Assembly (NCBI GenBank): GCA_030533445.1
Contig: CM060070.1
Span: forward strand, 32,102,001-32,166,000
Direction of reading: 5' to 3'
Length of the DNA: 64,000 nucleotides
From: Cyprinodon diabolis
Lineage: Eukaryota > Chordata > Actinopteri > Cyprinodontiformes > Cyprinodontidae
The notes under the pieces are model-generated. The model was given only the letters and a program-made list of their open reading frames with translations, ran no database searches and was not told the DNA's origin. Below are positions 39,901 to 50,732 of this stretch, piece after piece. The translations under genes were made by a program, and so were the position numbers. Within the stretch, counting starts at the first letter, position 1, and the number at the start of each line of letters is the position of its first letter.

Positions 39901-41165
39901 TTCTTAAACAGAATAAAAAAAATAAAATAAAAAAAACTTTTTTTTTCTCTTTTTCCTGACAGGTGGTACCTAGACTTTGATTTAATTTGTCATTATGTAC
40001 ACAAATGTGTATACAAAAATACATTTTGTTAAGTACAGCTCTCTAGGCCTTCTCGTTTTTTCTTAAAGGACAGCCTTGATAAAGGTAAACATCAGTGATC
40101 ATGGACAAAACGAATAACTGGCTTAAGATCCCAAACTGTGGTGTGATTGGAGCCTAGTTTGATAGGTCAAATTAATCTAATCAGAGTTCTGACAGAACAC
40201 AATCAATACTCAATCAAGATTATTCTTCAATAATAACCAAGATCATTTAAGATGTACTACATTCCTAACCATCTGTAGTAAAGAATGATAAAGATACAAC
40301 CAGCTGACGAAAAATAAATTCTCTATAGCAAATTGACTAATGAGTCATTTTAGACAGAACCCAGTTTCTTCACGTGCCACCACTCAGGGCGTTAAAGTGT
40401 ATGTAGGATTAAAATATAAAACATCGTTAGTTTTTTTAATCCAAGCAACATCTTCATGGGGAAGCAACAAGACTCAAAATATAACGAGCTTAATTTAATT
40501 AGGCCCAACGTTAAATAAACAATAGCTGTAAAACTAGGTCGCCTTTGGTTTGGAAAGCTCAGGAGTCGCAACGTTAACGGTTTCAGATAAAATGATTGTT
40601 TAAGGATCCGAAACACATGAGTCTCAAATACAACCGTTTAAATTTAAAAACCGGTGTTAATCTAGTTAGTAACGCAAGTAATCATTTCAAACGTTACGCA
40701 ATTAGAGGTTAAATTTACCACAGCTCCGATAGGGCGCTTTAAAACTCACGTCTTCTCATGTGCCTCTAAAGTAACCCCGTGATTTTTAAGAAATAACGTT
40801 TTTCTGGAAAAAAAAAAAAAAAGCTAGGGCTTCAAAGCGTTACACGTTGTGCGGCATTAAAGCAGTTATAATGCGAGTCAAACCGCTCTCAACCGTAAAT
40901 TAGCTAAACGGTTCGGGTGGTACGTCTCAAAAACACCGTAAACTCGCTTCAGTCACCTACGGAGGGAAATAAGATTATAAGACAGCCAATATGTGTTCAT
41001 TTAACGTCGAAAAAATGTCTGAGGAGAGCGAACAAAACAAAATGTTCGTATTCGGGGCAAAGTCTGATTCTGAAGCAACATGGCGGACACACAATTCTTA
41101 CCTGTAGAAGCGTCGGCTCGCCAACAGCTCAAAAGCAGGGCAGCGACAGCCCACAATAACTTCAT
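33867..41165 (-). CDS. bsg: Basigin (CD147/EMMPRIN), long Ig0-containing form, 8 coding exons
   Basis: Eight exons join in phase: 41102-41165, 37958-38308, 36566-36734, 35973-36061, 35756-35898, 35386-35662, 34006-34030, 33867-33927, giving 392 residues (human basigin-1 has 385). Basigin is a type I plasma-membrane glycoprotein that escorts MCT1/MCT4 lactate transporters to the surface. Residues 1-21 are a signal peptide (LLWAVAALLLSCWRADA). Ig0 is about 22-138 (VELHCEVIG, GTYECRASNDPDRN), Ig1 139-224 (LRCNLT, GPYECVF), Ig2 225-325 (VVLKCVAHG, GNYICSG). The membrane segment, about 331-353, keeps the buried Glu (FLGIVAEV, E342). The tail YEKRRKPDEV...VRQRNSN matches the family end. Six or more N-glycosylation sequons are visible. 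In mammals the Ig0 exon is included mainly in retina; here too it can be skipped without changing the frame. The gene lies between rnf126 and hcn2. Confidence 0.96.
34006..34030 (-). CDS. bsg: bsg coding exon 7 (25-nt microexon)
   Basis: GATGCAG|AC...CT|GTAAGT borders give 25 nt encoding DDVGSAPL with split codons at both ends. The peptide matches human basigin DDAGSAPL, which supports this very small exon. Skipping it would shift the frame. Confidence 0.9.
34031..35385 (-). other. bsg: bsg intron 6
   Basis: 1.36-kb intron with a poly-A run near 34979-35000. Nothing else recognised. Confidence 0.8.
35386..35662 (-). CDS. bsg: bsg coding exon 6 (end of Ig2, transmembrane segment)
   Basis: 277 nt, entering phase 0 and leaving phase 1. 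Encodes the second half of Ig2 (DSGNYICSGTNELG), then LWPFLGIVAEVIILVTIIF and YEKRRKPDEVND. Acceptor TGCTCTACAG|TCC, donor GATG|GTACGT. Confidence 0.95.
35663..35755 (-). other. bsg: bsg intron 5: 93 nt, stop-free and in frame
   Basis: Donor ATG|GTGGGA, acceptor TCTACAG. The intron length is a multiple of three and its translation in the exon frame has no stop: 31 residues beginning VGYICIFFNLFFLLDFVVGL. Family alignment shows the flanking exons must join without it. Confidence 0.85.
35756..35898 (-). CDS. bsg: bsg coding exon 5 (first half of Ig2)
   Basis: 143 nt, phase 1 in and 0 out. Encodes PPSVGAYKHSEHGNENDKVV, the first Ig2 cysteine in LKCVAHG, and TDWMWFKED. Acceptor ATGCAG|TACC. Confidence 0.93.
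35973..36061 (-). CDS. bsg: bsg coding exon 4 (second half of Ig1)
   Basis: 89 nt, encoding LEKITHKESGPYECVFDTEP and then VKQTIEVK. Acceptor CCTTTTAG|T, donor GAAAG|GTAAA. GPYECVF holds the second Ig1 cysteine. Confidence 0.93.
36062..36565 (-). other. bsg: bsg intron 3
   Basis: 504-bp intron; no feature recognised. Confidence 0.8.
36566..36734 (-). CDS. bsg: bsg coding exon 3 (first half of Ig1)
   Basis: 169 nt, phase 1 in and 2 out. Encodes PKITADPTEVVNQTSAILRC and then NLTESNLSSKGSYWTLNGKV. It carries three sequons (NQT, NLT, NLS). Acceptor TTCCTAG|GC, donor TTGAG|GTAAGA. Confidence 0.93.
36735..37957 (-). other. bsg: bsg intron 2
   Basis: 1.22-kb intron between the Ig0 and Ig1 exons; no repeat or exon recognised. 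Confidence 0.8.
37958..38308 (-). CDS. bsg: bsg coding exon 2 (Ig0 domain, alternative cassette)
   Basis: 351 nt, phase 1 at both ends, so skipping keeps the frame. Encodes AGFIISPLSKMKLINDSVEL, HCEVIGNPIPEVQWWF and GTYECRASNDPDRN. This closely follows human Ig0 (from memory), which is found in the retinal basigin-1 isoform. Acceptor CACTCAG|CG, donor GAAA|GTGAGT. Confidence 0.95.
38309..41101 (-). other. bsg: bsg intron 1
   Basis: 2.8-kb intron. The part next to exon 1 (about 40380-41100) has more CpG than the rest, consistent with a CpG-rich promoter extending into the intron. No other exon seen. Confidence 0.75.
41102..41165 (-). CDS. bsg: bsg coding exon 1 (signal peptide)
   Basis: ATG at 41165-41163, then 64 nt to CTACAG|GTAAGA. 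Encodes MKLLWAVAALLLSCWRADAS plus T and the first base of the next codon. The frame is open upstream but has no ATG there, so this is the start. Confidence 0.93.
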
Positions 41166-41400
41166 GGCTAGTGAATAAAAACCGATTTTACCCAGAAATA
41201 AACACCCTGTGAGATTGTCTTTTGTGGAAAGTCTACTTAATACCGCCGCTCCCCGATCTCCCTGAGGTCGATTCCTCAATGCAGACAGAGCTGATGCGCT
41301 TGCTTGGTCGTCCTCTACGCACACGCCCTTATCAGCACGTACGCATGACGTAGATCAGCGGTCGTGGCGACGCATTATCGTTCCATCATTATTAACTGTT
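41166..41400 (-). promoter_or_regulatory. bsg: bsg 5' UTR and CpG-rich proximal promoter
   Basis: CpG density rises between about 41220 and 41385. A CRE-like GCATGACGTAGATC lies at about 41343-41356. No TATA box is evident, as expected for a broadly expressed gene. Confidence 0.5.
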
Positions 41401-44400
41401 TCATCACTGAAACTTCTGATTAACACCATCTAGAGGTGGCCATGGCCACCCTTAGCCAATCAATACACACGGTGGCAACAGTAATACTCCCAAGTGAAAT
41501 ATTAAAAACATTTTAATTTTTCATATTTTTAACAATTATAACCACAAAAACACTGTGGTTAATTATGCACATCATTATACGAACATTAAAGATGATAAAT
41601 ACAGAATTCAAGCAGAAATAGCTTTCTTGTTTTTATGGGGTAAAGAGAAAAGTCATTTAGGAGTCTTCAGTGAAATCATAGACAAATATTTTAATAAAAA
41701 ATGTATGTAGATATTTGTAATTGTAAATATCAATTTTATGCAGAATGATAACTGATAAAAGTAGGTAATGACAATGGAAAAGATGTTCGCCCAAAACTCA
41801 AACCTGAAAGAATTTTATCCACTGTTTTTTAAAATAGACTCAATCAGCAATTAATGGCTCTGAACCTTTCCATCAATGTCTGTTGCACCATGTCTCTCCT
41901 ACAGTTTACATTTTGATCACTTCTTCAGTCTATAAATGGAAATGTTTCACTGTCGAAAAGCTGTATGTATTGACATTCCGTTTTGTATATACTCTTTTTA
42001 CACAAAATTACAATAAAGTTTGTCTAAGTCTTTTTAAAAAATAGGTTTAAGATGCTTTTAAATGAAAATGTAAGGTTGCATATCAGCAGGATTATTTATA
42101 CAGCCAGTTAGACATGTTTTACTGTCAGACAACTGTTTACTGCATTTTGCAATAACTTTTAAAACGTATAAGAATGTATAGGATTCAATGGTAGTAACAC
42201 ATCCCCATAGGGAGGGCATCTATACTGCTGATTGGAATTTGACAAACATTTGATTGGTTGGACTGGACAAAGTCAACTGCAAGACAGTAATATGGAAAAT
42301 GAATGTGGAAGAGGCAACATCAAGGACAGGGAATCTTAGTTACACTGCAAGACCTGGAATATTTTACAACAGTTAGGGGTATTATTTTGTTTTAGTTGCC
42401 TTTGGTTACAAAAGATAACAGGCTCCTAAAGCAGTATGCTTCTTAAAAGCTAAGAGCCTATTTAATAGATGCCATCTTCTGTGCAGATATAAAGTACGCT
42501 ATAACCAATGTTTTTTCAGGATTTCCTCCAGGAAAATATTTATCTAAAGCTTTGTGATTATTAATACCAGATTTGGATGTTTGATAATTTCTTTTTGCAC
42601 CTTTCATTAATTGCTTTTCTGATTTTCTTTTTCCCTATAATTGATTTACCCTTAATCTACCTATTAATTTATCAAAATAATGTTTTCTGCTTACTTTGAT
42701 CATTTAATTTTTTTTTTATTATTTCATGTATTGTTTTTAACCAATGTAAATTTAAATGATTCCTACATTATCAACCAAAGAGAGCTGAAGCTAGGTTTTA
42801 GGGTGTTGACATTCTTCCAGACCGGTGAACAAGCCTGATTCAGATTATTGCGGTTCTCTGAAGCCTTTTTAATCTGTCCTACATTGAAATCAGATGTGTT
42901 AATGCTGGGGAAACACATGCAGGACAGTGTGCTTTGAGGACCTGGTAAACATTGTTCTTTTGTTCAGATTCTATCATTCCGGTCAACAATGCCAGAGCTT
43001 AAATGACTTACTGATAACTGTCACACCTGTGATTTTGTTATCTATGTCTTTTAACCCTTTAAATGTCCTTGTTCAACTCCAGCCTGCGTTTTCCTATGAA
43101 AATGATCAACCGTTTGGTTGACCAGACTGTTAAAGGGGAAGATTTTTTTTTTTTAAACAAATCTGTTTAACTGCAATAAAATATTTGTAAATCTTTTTTT
43201 CCTCCTCTTTCTTAACCACAGCTACAAATAAACATTAATTGTATTTGTGACTTCAGGGAGAAAACTCCATGAAACATCTGAGGTGATTAGTTGGAAGTAA
43301 CTATATTTCTACTAAGTGCTAAGATCAACGCTGTTGCTAACAGCAACAGAACTTTGCCATTGTTGATTGACTTAAAAAGGAGCTGAACAGCCCTACTGAC
43401 CTATTTTTTTTATCCGATACTAGAGTTTCAGTTGCAACAGTCAACCTGTTGCAAACTTTTTGATTCTGCCAAGCCTTGAATCTTAATGTTTGCAAAAAGA
43501 GCTTAAAGTAAATTAATTTTCACATTGTAAAAAGAAAGAAAATACAAAATCAAAGCTCAAAGCTGTAAATCAAATGTTTATTTTTGTCTATCCACAAGTG
43601 TTCTGTCCGCCACAACAATCTCTTTCAGTCAAAGCATTGGAACCCAATGTCCCAGGGGACAATAATGGTACAAAGTAGAGGAAATGCACACATATAGCCA
43701 AACAATAAAAGGAAGCATGACATGGTTGGCTTATTGATGATATTTATCAGGCAAGTGCAGCAGTAAAGGATTCAATACAGTCTGTTTACTTTTTGCATAC
43801 CATTGGATCAGTCATCACTTTGAAAGTACAAAATTATCTCAAAGCCTTATTATGCATTGAAAAGAGGTTCAAAAGCGTTTGCTAATGGGGGCTATTGTCC
43901 CTCAATTGTTCTAAGAGTGTAAAAGTACCAAGAAAGGAACACATAAATTAGTCTGATAACCAAAACTTAACATGTAATACAATACATGTTAATATTTCTA
44001 TAAAAAAAAAAAAAATCTGCATCCTTTATTTCATTTATGCTCCACTTTGCATTTATTACAGAATATTATAAAGCCCAGATTTTCTTATTAAAATGCCACA
44101 AACACATCCAACCAAACAGTGATGAAAACAACTGTTTGAGAGATTTACATGGGAAACAGTTCAACAATTGTATGTACTGTTAAAAAATGAGCCAATCAGG
44201 CAACCAGAGACTGGCCAGTTTTTACTTGATTGTCCCTGAAAATATTGAAAGAAACGTTGAATTTTTACTAACTTATTAAATGCATTGATACCTATAAAAA
44301 ATGACTGTCTGCTAGGATTTAATCAGACTATTAGTCATTGTCTGCTGGCTTTATTAAGGAACCCACAACATATTCTGACCTGTATTCTGTTATAGACCTT

Positions 44401-45459
44401 AATGAAAAAAAATAAAAATAAACTGGTCAAATTCTGAATCAACAGATCAGGCCTTTAAAGAAAACGATTAGTCCTTTTGGCCCAGAAAAGCTTGATCAGT
44501 GAATCTCTAGCGCCGTTTGTGATTTAAGAATACAAATAAACATTCTTGGAATGAATTGTGCTAAATATACACAGATTCATACTAAAGTCTACTGCATTTA
44601 ATCTTTTGTTACATATTTCTGCTTGCAATTAAAACTATTTAAACCAGAAACAAAATAAAAAAATTCACATCATTTTCATTCCTATGAGAGAGAAAACAAT
44701 CCTTCAATCCAGACACAGATATTCTAAAACTTTCCTCTGATTTACAGATTCTGATCAAATAGCTAGACTAGCCCTAGTTCATGTTCTCTGGGATACTGGT
44801 AATAACCCAGTGATTAATGGTCCCTGTTTGTAATCAGAAGTAGATTTAACAAGTTCATACCAATCAAAAAAATTCCTCTACTTGAAATTAAAAAAGACCT
44901 GCTCACAATTGTTGAACTGTTACTGAGCAGCTCATGGAACAACTTTGAGTTTACTGTCCAGTATATTGTAGCTACCTGCATATAGGGGTAGTGAATGCTG
45001 CTGGTACAATCTAGTTTCTAATGTGCTCTATTTAAGAGTAATACAATGAATTACACAAACGTTGTAGTTAGCAACAAAATAAAACAACCTAAGTTGTTTT
45101 TTTTTTACTTGCAACAAGATGCCTCTGAACTTGAGTGAAGGTGTAGCCATTTTCTACCCTTGATCTTCACCTTCCAATGGTTAATTATTTGAAGTTAAAG
45201 ATATATGTGCTGCACTGCAGTTTTGGCTTGTAGAAAAAGAGCAGGGGTGTGCAAAGTGGGCCTCTGTTTTAGCATTAAACAATCTCTGTATTTCTGCACC
45301 ACAAACTGTTTTTTGTTTTTTTTTAAAGCTTAGCATTTGTCACCAAAAGATGTAGCATCTGGGATAGAAAATCTAAATTGTTATCAAACACCTGGGCTAG
45401 GCTTTGGTAATAAAAAGCTTAATTCAAACAATCACTGCAACTCATGTGAAACATTTGTT
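41401..45459. other. bsg-rnf126 intergenic region
   Basis: 4 kb of AT-rich sequence. No coding exon, tRNA or repeat family that I recognise; several A and T runs. Confidence 0.55.
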
Positions 45460-45999
45460 AAAAATAAACTATTATAAAAACTGTTGTTTATTTTTATTGG
45501 AAACGTATGGATTATTCTTTCAAACCAAAGGATTACATCGTAATGCAAAATGAAACTAAGCATTCAGATATTTGTATGCTACTTTAAAAAAAGGAACAAC
45601 CATATCATTTTCTAATGGGAAAAGTGGGTTAAATTGAATCAACCAAACTTAAAAAAATGTATAAAACTGCCAGCAGCCTTGGTGCTTCTACCCCAGTTTC
45701 TCTCCTTTCAGATGTCGTTTCAGCACCACCAGTCTCATGCTTTTCCACATCCTCCCAGTCAGAAGCTGCAGGGTAGGCCTCTATCCTTCCACTGTTCACA
45801 TTCCTGATGAAGGTGGGGGGGGGGACAAGCTGGGCAAGAATACATAAACACATGTATCACTTACCTATGAAACAGGCCTGAGTGATCCTGGTGATATGCA
45901 CTCAGGTCTCTGCCCTACTGCAGGGAGGGACATTGCTCTAAAGTAGAGCAGCAAAGGAACAGAAAACAGCTCATGAGGCGATCAAAACAAACGCCCTTC
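45460..45999 (-). other. rnf126: rnf126 3' UTR (proposed)
   Basis: Downstream of the TAG at 46000-46002. Two overlapping AATAAA signals (minus strand, 45487-45498) suggest cleavage near 45470. A G-run lies near 45818-45825. An open frame at 45629-45853 is within this UTR and is not supported as coding. Confidence 0.5.
45487..45498 (-). terminator. rnf126: Candidate rnf126 poly(A) signals (two AATAAA in tandem)
   Basis: Transcript-sense AATAAAAATAAA, about 500 nt past the stop codon. Confidence 0.5.
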
Positions 46000-46167
46000 C
46001 TAAGAGTTATCAGTGGAGTTCTCGTTACTGGTAGAACCTGAAGACTGAGGGGTAGAGGACGAGGAGGACGATGAAGATGAGGTGAAGTTCATCCCTGATA
46101 GCTCTGGAGGGTTCGTTGCCGTGTTCTGGCCACTTAAGCTCTTCCTGCATACTGGACAAGTGTCATG
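46000..46167 (-). CDS. rnf126: rnf126 coding exon 9 (end of RING, Ser-rich tail)
   Basis: 168 nt in phase 0 with TAG at 46000-46002. Encodes [20 protein letters not shown] and then a serine run ending [11 protein letters not shown]. Acceptor TTCTCAG|C. Confidence 0.95.
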   Translation of the reverse strand, partial: HDTCPVCRKSLSGQNTATNPPELSGMNFTSSSSSSSSSTPQSSGSTSNENSTDNS

Positions 46168-49100
46168 CTGAGAAAAAAATTATAAACAAGGCGCGTATAG
46201 ATATTTACTCTTCGTGACCCCATTTTAAGCACCAGCTGGTGAATATTTACAGTAAGCAGAAGAGAAAACAGGGTTGAATGATGTGTAATACCTGTTCCAG
46301 CCAAGGGACTATGCAATCATTGTGAAACATGTGATTGCACGGGAGCTGCCGCACGTTTTCTCCAACACTGTAATCTTCTTTACACACTGGACATTCCAGC
46401 CTGGAAGCTGAAAAGAAGCGGGTGTTAAAAAGCTAGGTACACATAGGACCCTTTAACTAATATTAACAGAAATGTGCCAGCACCAAGAGTGTATTAAGAA
46501 CCACGGTCAATAGAATGCTCTGATCAGGATTTAGAGATTTTTAATAAAATGGTCAGAGTCATAAACGAACAAAACAGTTTTAATGTGCGTCTCGCTCCTG
46601 CTTACGAGGAAATACTTTCGGAAAGTAGTTGGCTAATGTTAGCATGCTAATCTGGCTCATAAGCCATTTAAGTTAGGGCTTGATCATTCGGATAAAAACT
46701 CAAAGTTCCCATCTTTTCCAACCAAATCAGATTTTTGAAATATAAATGTAAATCCGTTTATTGTCCCACAGTGGGGAAATTCACTCTCTGCATTTAACCA
46801 ATCCCCTTGGGGAGCAGTGGGCTGCCCTTCTGTGACGCCCGGTGACAAGTGTGGGGTTAAGGGTCTTGCTCAGGAACTCAGAGTGGAGGCTGTGGGAATC
46901 CAACCAGGTACTTGCAACCTCCTCAGGGCACAAGCACACTGCACAACCACTAGGCCAACACTCCCCATCCATTTTACCCCTTTCCTTCATATTAAAGAAA
47001 ATATTTATACTGTATATATGATATTAGGTAAACGATTAAACTATTATACAAACAATGTGTTCATAGTTGTGTTTTTGGTAATGCAAAAAAAGATCTTAAC
47101 TGTTTGAAGGATCAACATTTAAAAAAAACAACTTCCTGACACAAATCAGAAATAGTTCTCTTCATACAGTGTAGGTAATTATCTGCTTTCAAGTAGAGAA
47201 AGTGCTGCTTTTATTTGAATACTTTTTACTTACCAACATGCTCCTCATTAATTTGTACTGTGGGAAGACTTTTTATTTTGTCTCCATCAGCAGGCGGTGG
47301 CCCTGTGTTCTCAAACTGGTTTAATAACTAAACGGGAAAGAAAAGAAATAAAGAATACAATTATTGGAGGTGAAATATTAACATTAATACACCTAGCTTA
47401 CATATTCTTTATTTGCTTTATATACCTTTGTAATAATAGTATCAAGTCCATTAGCGCCCCAGGCATAGTCCATTGGATTGGAGTGGAGAACCCCCCTTTA
47501 AAAAAAGGAGATATTAGAACAGAAGACGGCTGTGATTTAATCTTTAGGTTCCTTAATCCCAGTGCTGCAGACTCACCAGGCTCCAACACCAATGTTTGGC
47601 ATTGCAGTAGGTGCAATTATTCCATTCACAAGCTGTTGGATGATTCTATGAGAAAATGAAAAGGCACGTTTTCATTGTTTTAAGAATAACAGAGTAAAGC
47701 AGAAAAAGAGCTAGAAAGAATGTGATAACCAGCACAAACAACGGTCCACATCATTTACCCTTCTAGAGTAGGAACCCCATCATGTCTTCCCACTTGGCGC
47801 CTTGATCCATGACGACTTCTTGGTTGCCCTGCAGTGTGTCGCTGCCGAGATGACGTCACCCTTTCAGACTGGTTTTCAGCATCCCGACTGTCCTCCGCTC
47901 TCAATCCAGGCCCGAGGTCAAAGCTGTCATCAATGACGCTGAAGGATATCTGACCAAAGCCTGAAGGGAATGGAAATAACTGCTGGTCCACATTCTGTCA
48001 AGAAGATACAAAAAAATAAAAAAAACACACAAAGCAAAAGACATTAACTATGAAAAAAAAATCTTTCAGAGACAAATATAAAGATCATCTATGACGAATG
48101 TCAGTAAGCCTAATTTTGAAACTTAAGATTTAAAACTTTATTTTAAAATAAACATAAGGTGCAAAAGCAGAACTGAAAGCTATGAGAACTCGGGTTCAGC
48201 AAAAAATGTCAGTTGATGTTTTAAGAAATGGCGACTCTGTTACACAACAGATGGTGTCTAACAGAGTCACAGACCTGAGAAAGCACAGAGATCTCCATGT
48301 TTAAGGTAAGAGTCTGAGTAAAGATCAGCTTAAAAACCTCAAATGGTTGTTGGTTCTGGAAGCCGCTGGAGATGTTGGACACGGAACCATTGTCAGCACT
48401 AGACAGGGAAGCAGATTGTTGACAAAATTACAAAGGAACTTGGTGATGGGTTTATTTCATTTTTCCACTTTTCAAAAAAATTATCTTTAAACAGGTTTTG
48501 CTGGCAGTTCTTCCCCAGTAGAGTGATTCACTTGTAAAAAAACAGCTTCTCCAAATATTTCCTTACTCTGAAATGACTCCACAGAGGGGCTGGGCCATTA
48601 ATCCAACTTCTTGTTTGTTTATGAAGTTTTCATCTTTCCTCTAATGCACTCTTTGGGCTTCCATAGTTAATCACCAATTATTCTTAGGTGTGTAGTCACC
48701 CTTAGATAAACTAGCTCACTGCATAATACCATTAGCTGAATGGTATTATACATTTAATGATAAATTTGCATTGATTAATGTGAAACATGAGGATTTTTAA
48801 ACTAACAAAAATGCCTCATCCTATAAACTGCTGATTGAAATAAAATGTATCTTTTGAAGGTAATTTATGGCATTTATTATTATGAAATTTAGGACATATA
48901 AAAAATAACTCAAGTAGTTAATAAATACAAATTAGTAGGAAAAATTACAGATCAGATCTGCACAGTCCTAATTCTTCCATATACACCTTAATTTTTTAAT
49001 TTAACATCCAAAGTAAATGTTTTTGATCTGAAGACTCTGAACAGAAATGAGAGGACTTGAATTGCACAACTTAAAACCTGGAATCGAAAGAAAATTTTAC

Positions 49101-49914
49101 CAGCCTGTTAATAACCTAGTTAAATCGTATCTGGTTCTATTGTTAAATTAGGGCTGCAACTAATGATTATTTTGCAAATCGATGAATTTTTTAATAATAA
49201 TCGGATAGCAAAAGGTTCCTTAAAGAAGACTTTTGGCGAAATTAAACCAAGTGAAAATAAAGCTTTTCCACTTGAAGAAGTCTGGATAGAACATATTGAC
49301 TGACGAAAAGGCTTTTAACTTAAATGCAAAATTTTGCTGCAGCTAAAGGTGTGTTGCCCTTCAGCTAAAGGCATGTTTAAGTCTCTACACTCAAGTTAAC
49401 ATTAATCGATTACTAAATTAGTTGATTATTTCAATAATTGATTAATCCAATTAATTGTTTTAGCTTTATTTCAAATAGTTGAATAGTTTGATCAACAAAT
49501 TCAGTGTGCTTTTATTTTAAATAAAGATAAACATGATTTTAGACTCATGAAACATGCAAGTCTAAAAGCGATGTCCTACAAATTACTTTAAAAGTTTAAG
49601 GGGTTTCCTCCGATTTGAATATCAGTGATTGCAAGCTGCCCAATAAAATTACATAAAAAAAATTTAAAATAAACAAAAAGATGTTCTTTTTGAAAAGGAC
49701 AAAATTATGAGAATCGTTTGATTAACAAATACAATGATTTAGTCCCACGTTATAACGCACCTTCTCTCTTCCAGTAGCTCCTCAATAAATCCAGACTCGC
49801 ATCGTGGACACATGTACTCCTGAAAAGAGGAACACATTTTTAACTGAATTAAGCAACAAACCCTTTACTGTATAACAGCATATTATGATCATCTCTAATG
49901 TTTATCTAGTTACT

Positions 49915-49947
<33 letters not shown>

Positions 49948-50699
49948 TGGGTACACAATTTTGGTTTTCAAACGCACGTCCTTTAGCAAACCTGAGCCAA
50001 TTAAAGACATTTACTAACAGCTTATGAAAAACGTATAAGATAGTATTTCAGATACGTTATTGGTTAGAATAAACTCTGAGATATTTACGTACGTCTAATT
50101 GAATTCCTTATTAGGATCGCTTGTTCCTTAACTATTGCATATATGGATCAAGCATGTTAACCAGCTATATCTTTTTAAGTTAGCACTTCTTTGTTTAGCC
50201 CGTTGTAAGGAAATCTGGCAATGGTGATACATTGTTTTAAGAAGCGGGTTCTTTGCATGTCTGTAAACTGCCTGTAGCCCAGCTGTAATGTCAATTCACT
50301 AGCCCAATAGAAGCATCAGCAGACGTGCTAGCTGCTCAGCTGTGATCATTTGCATGTAAATAAAGGAGCTAATCAATCAGGCAAGTTAGATTTAAATGTT
50401 AATAGTTAAGCTCATCTACTCACATCCTGTAGCCCCACTGTATGGTAATAAAAGCTCTGAGGGGGGCTAAGAGAGATTTTGATGATGGGCGCAAATGATC
50501 TGTGCACGGCATTTACATCCACATCATACAGAAAGCTTGTTAAAAGGAAAAGGTGTAAAAATGACGGACACCTTTAACCCCACCCACTTTACATCACCTT
50601 CTAAAATCACACATCCAAAGTTTGCTTTTAGGGCGCACTGAGGAGGATTGGAACTTTAAAGGACAGTTAAGATAGACTAGACATATAAAAGAAAAAGTG

Positions 50700-50732
<33 letters not shown>

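Noticed and set aside
41166..41324. In-frame open extension upstream of the bsg ATG
   Set aside because: The frame is open for 53 codons upstream but its first codon is GTG and I found no ATG in it; the extension would also bury the signal peptide. It is 5' UTR.
45629..45853. 74-codon minus-strand frame below rnf126
   Set aside because: Located in the proposed rnf126 3' UTR after the natural stop, with no splice site joining it.
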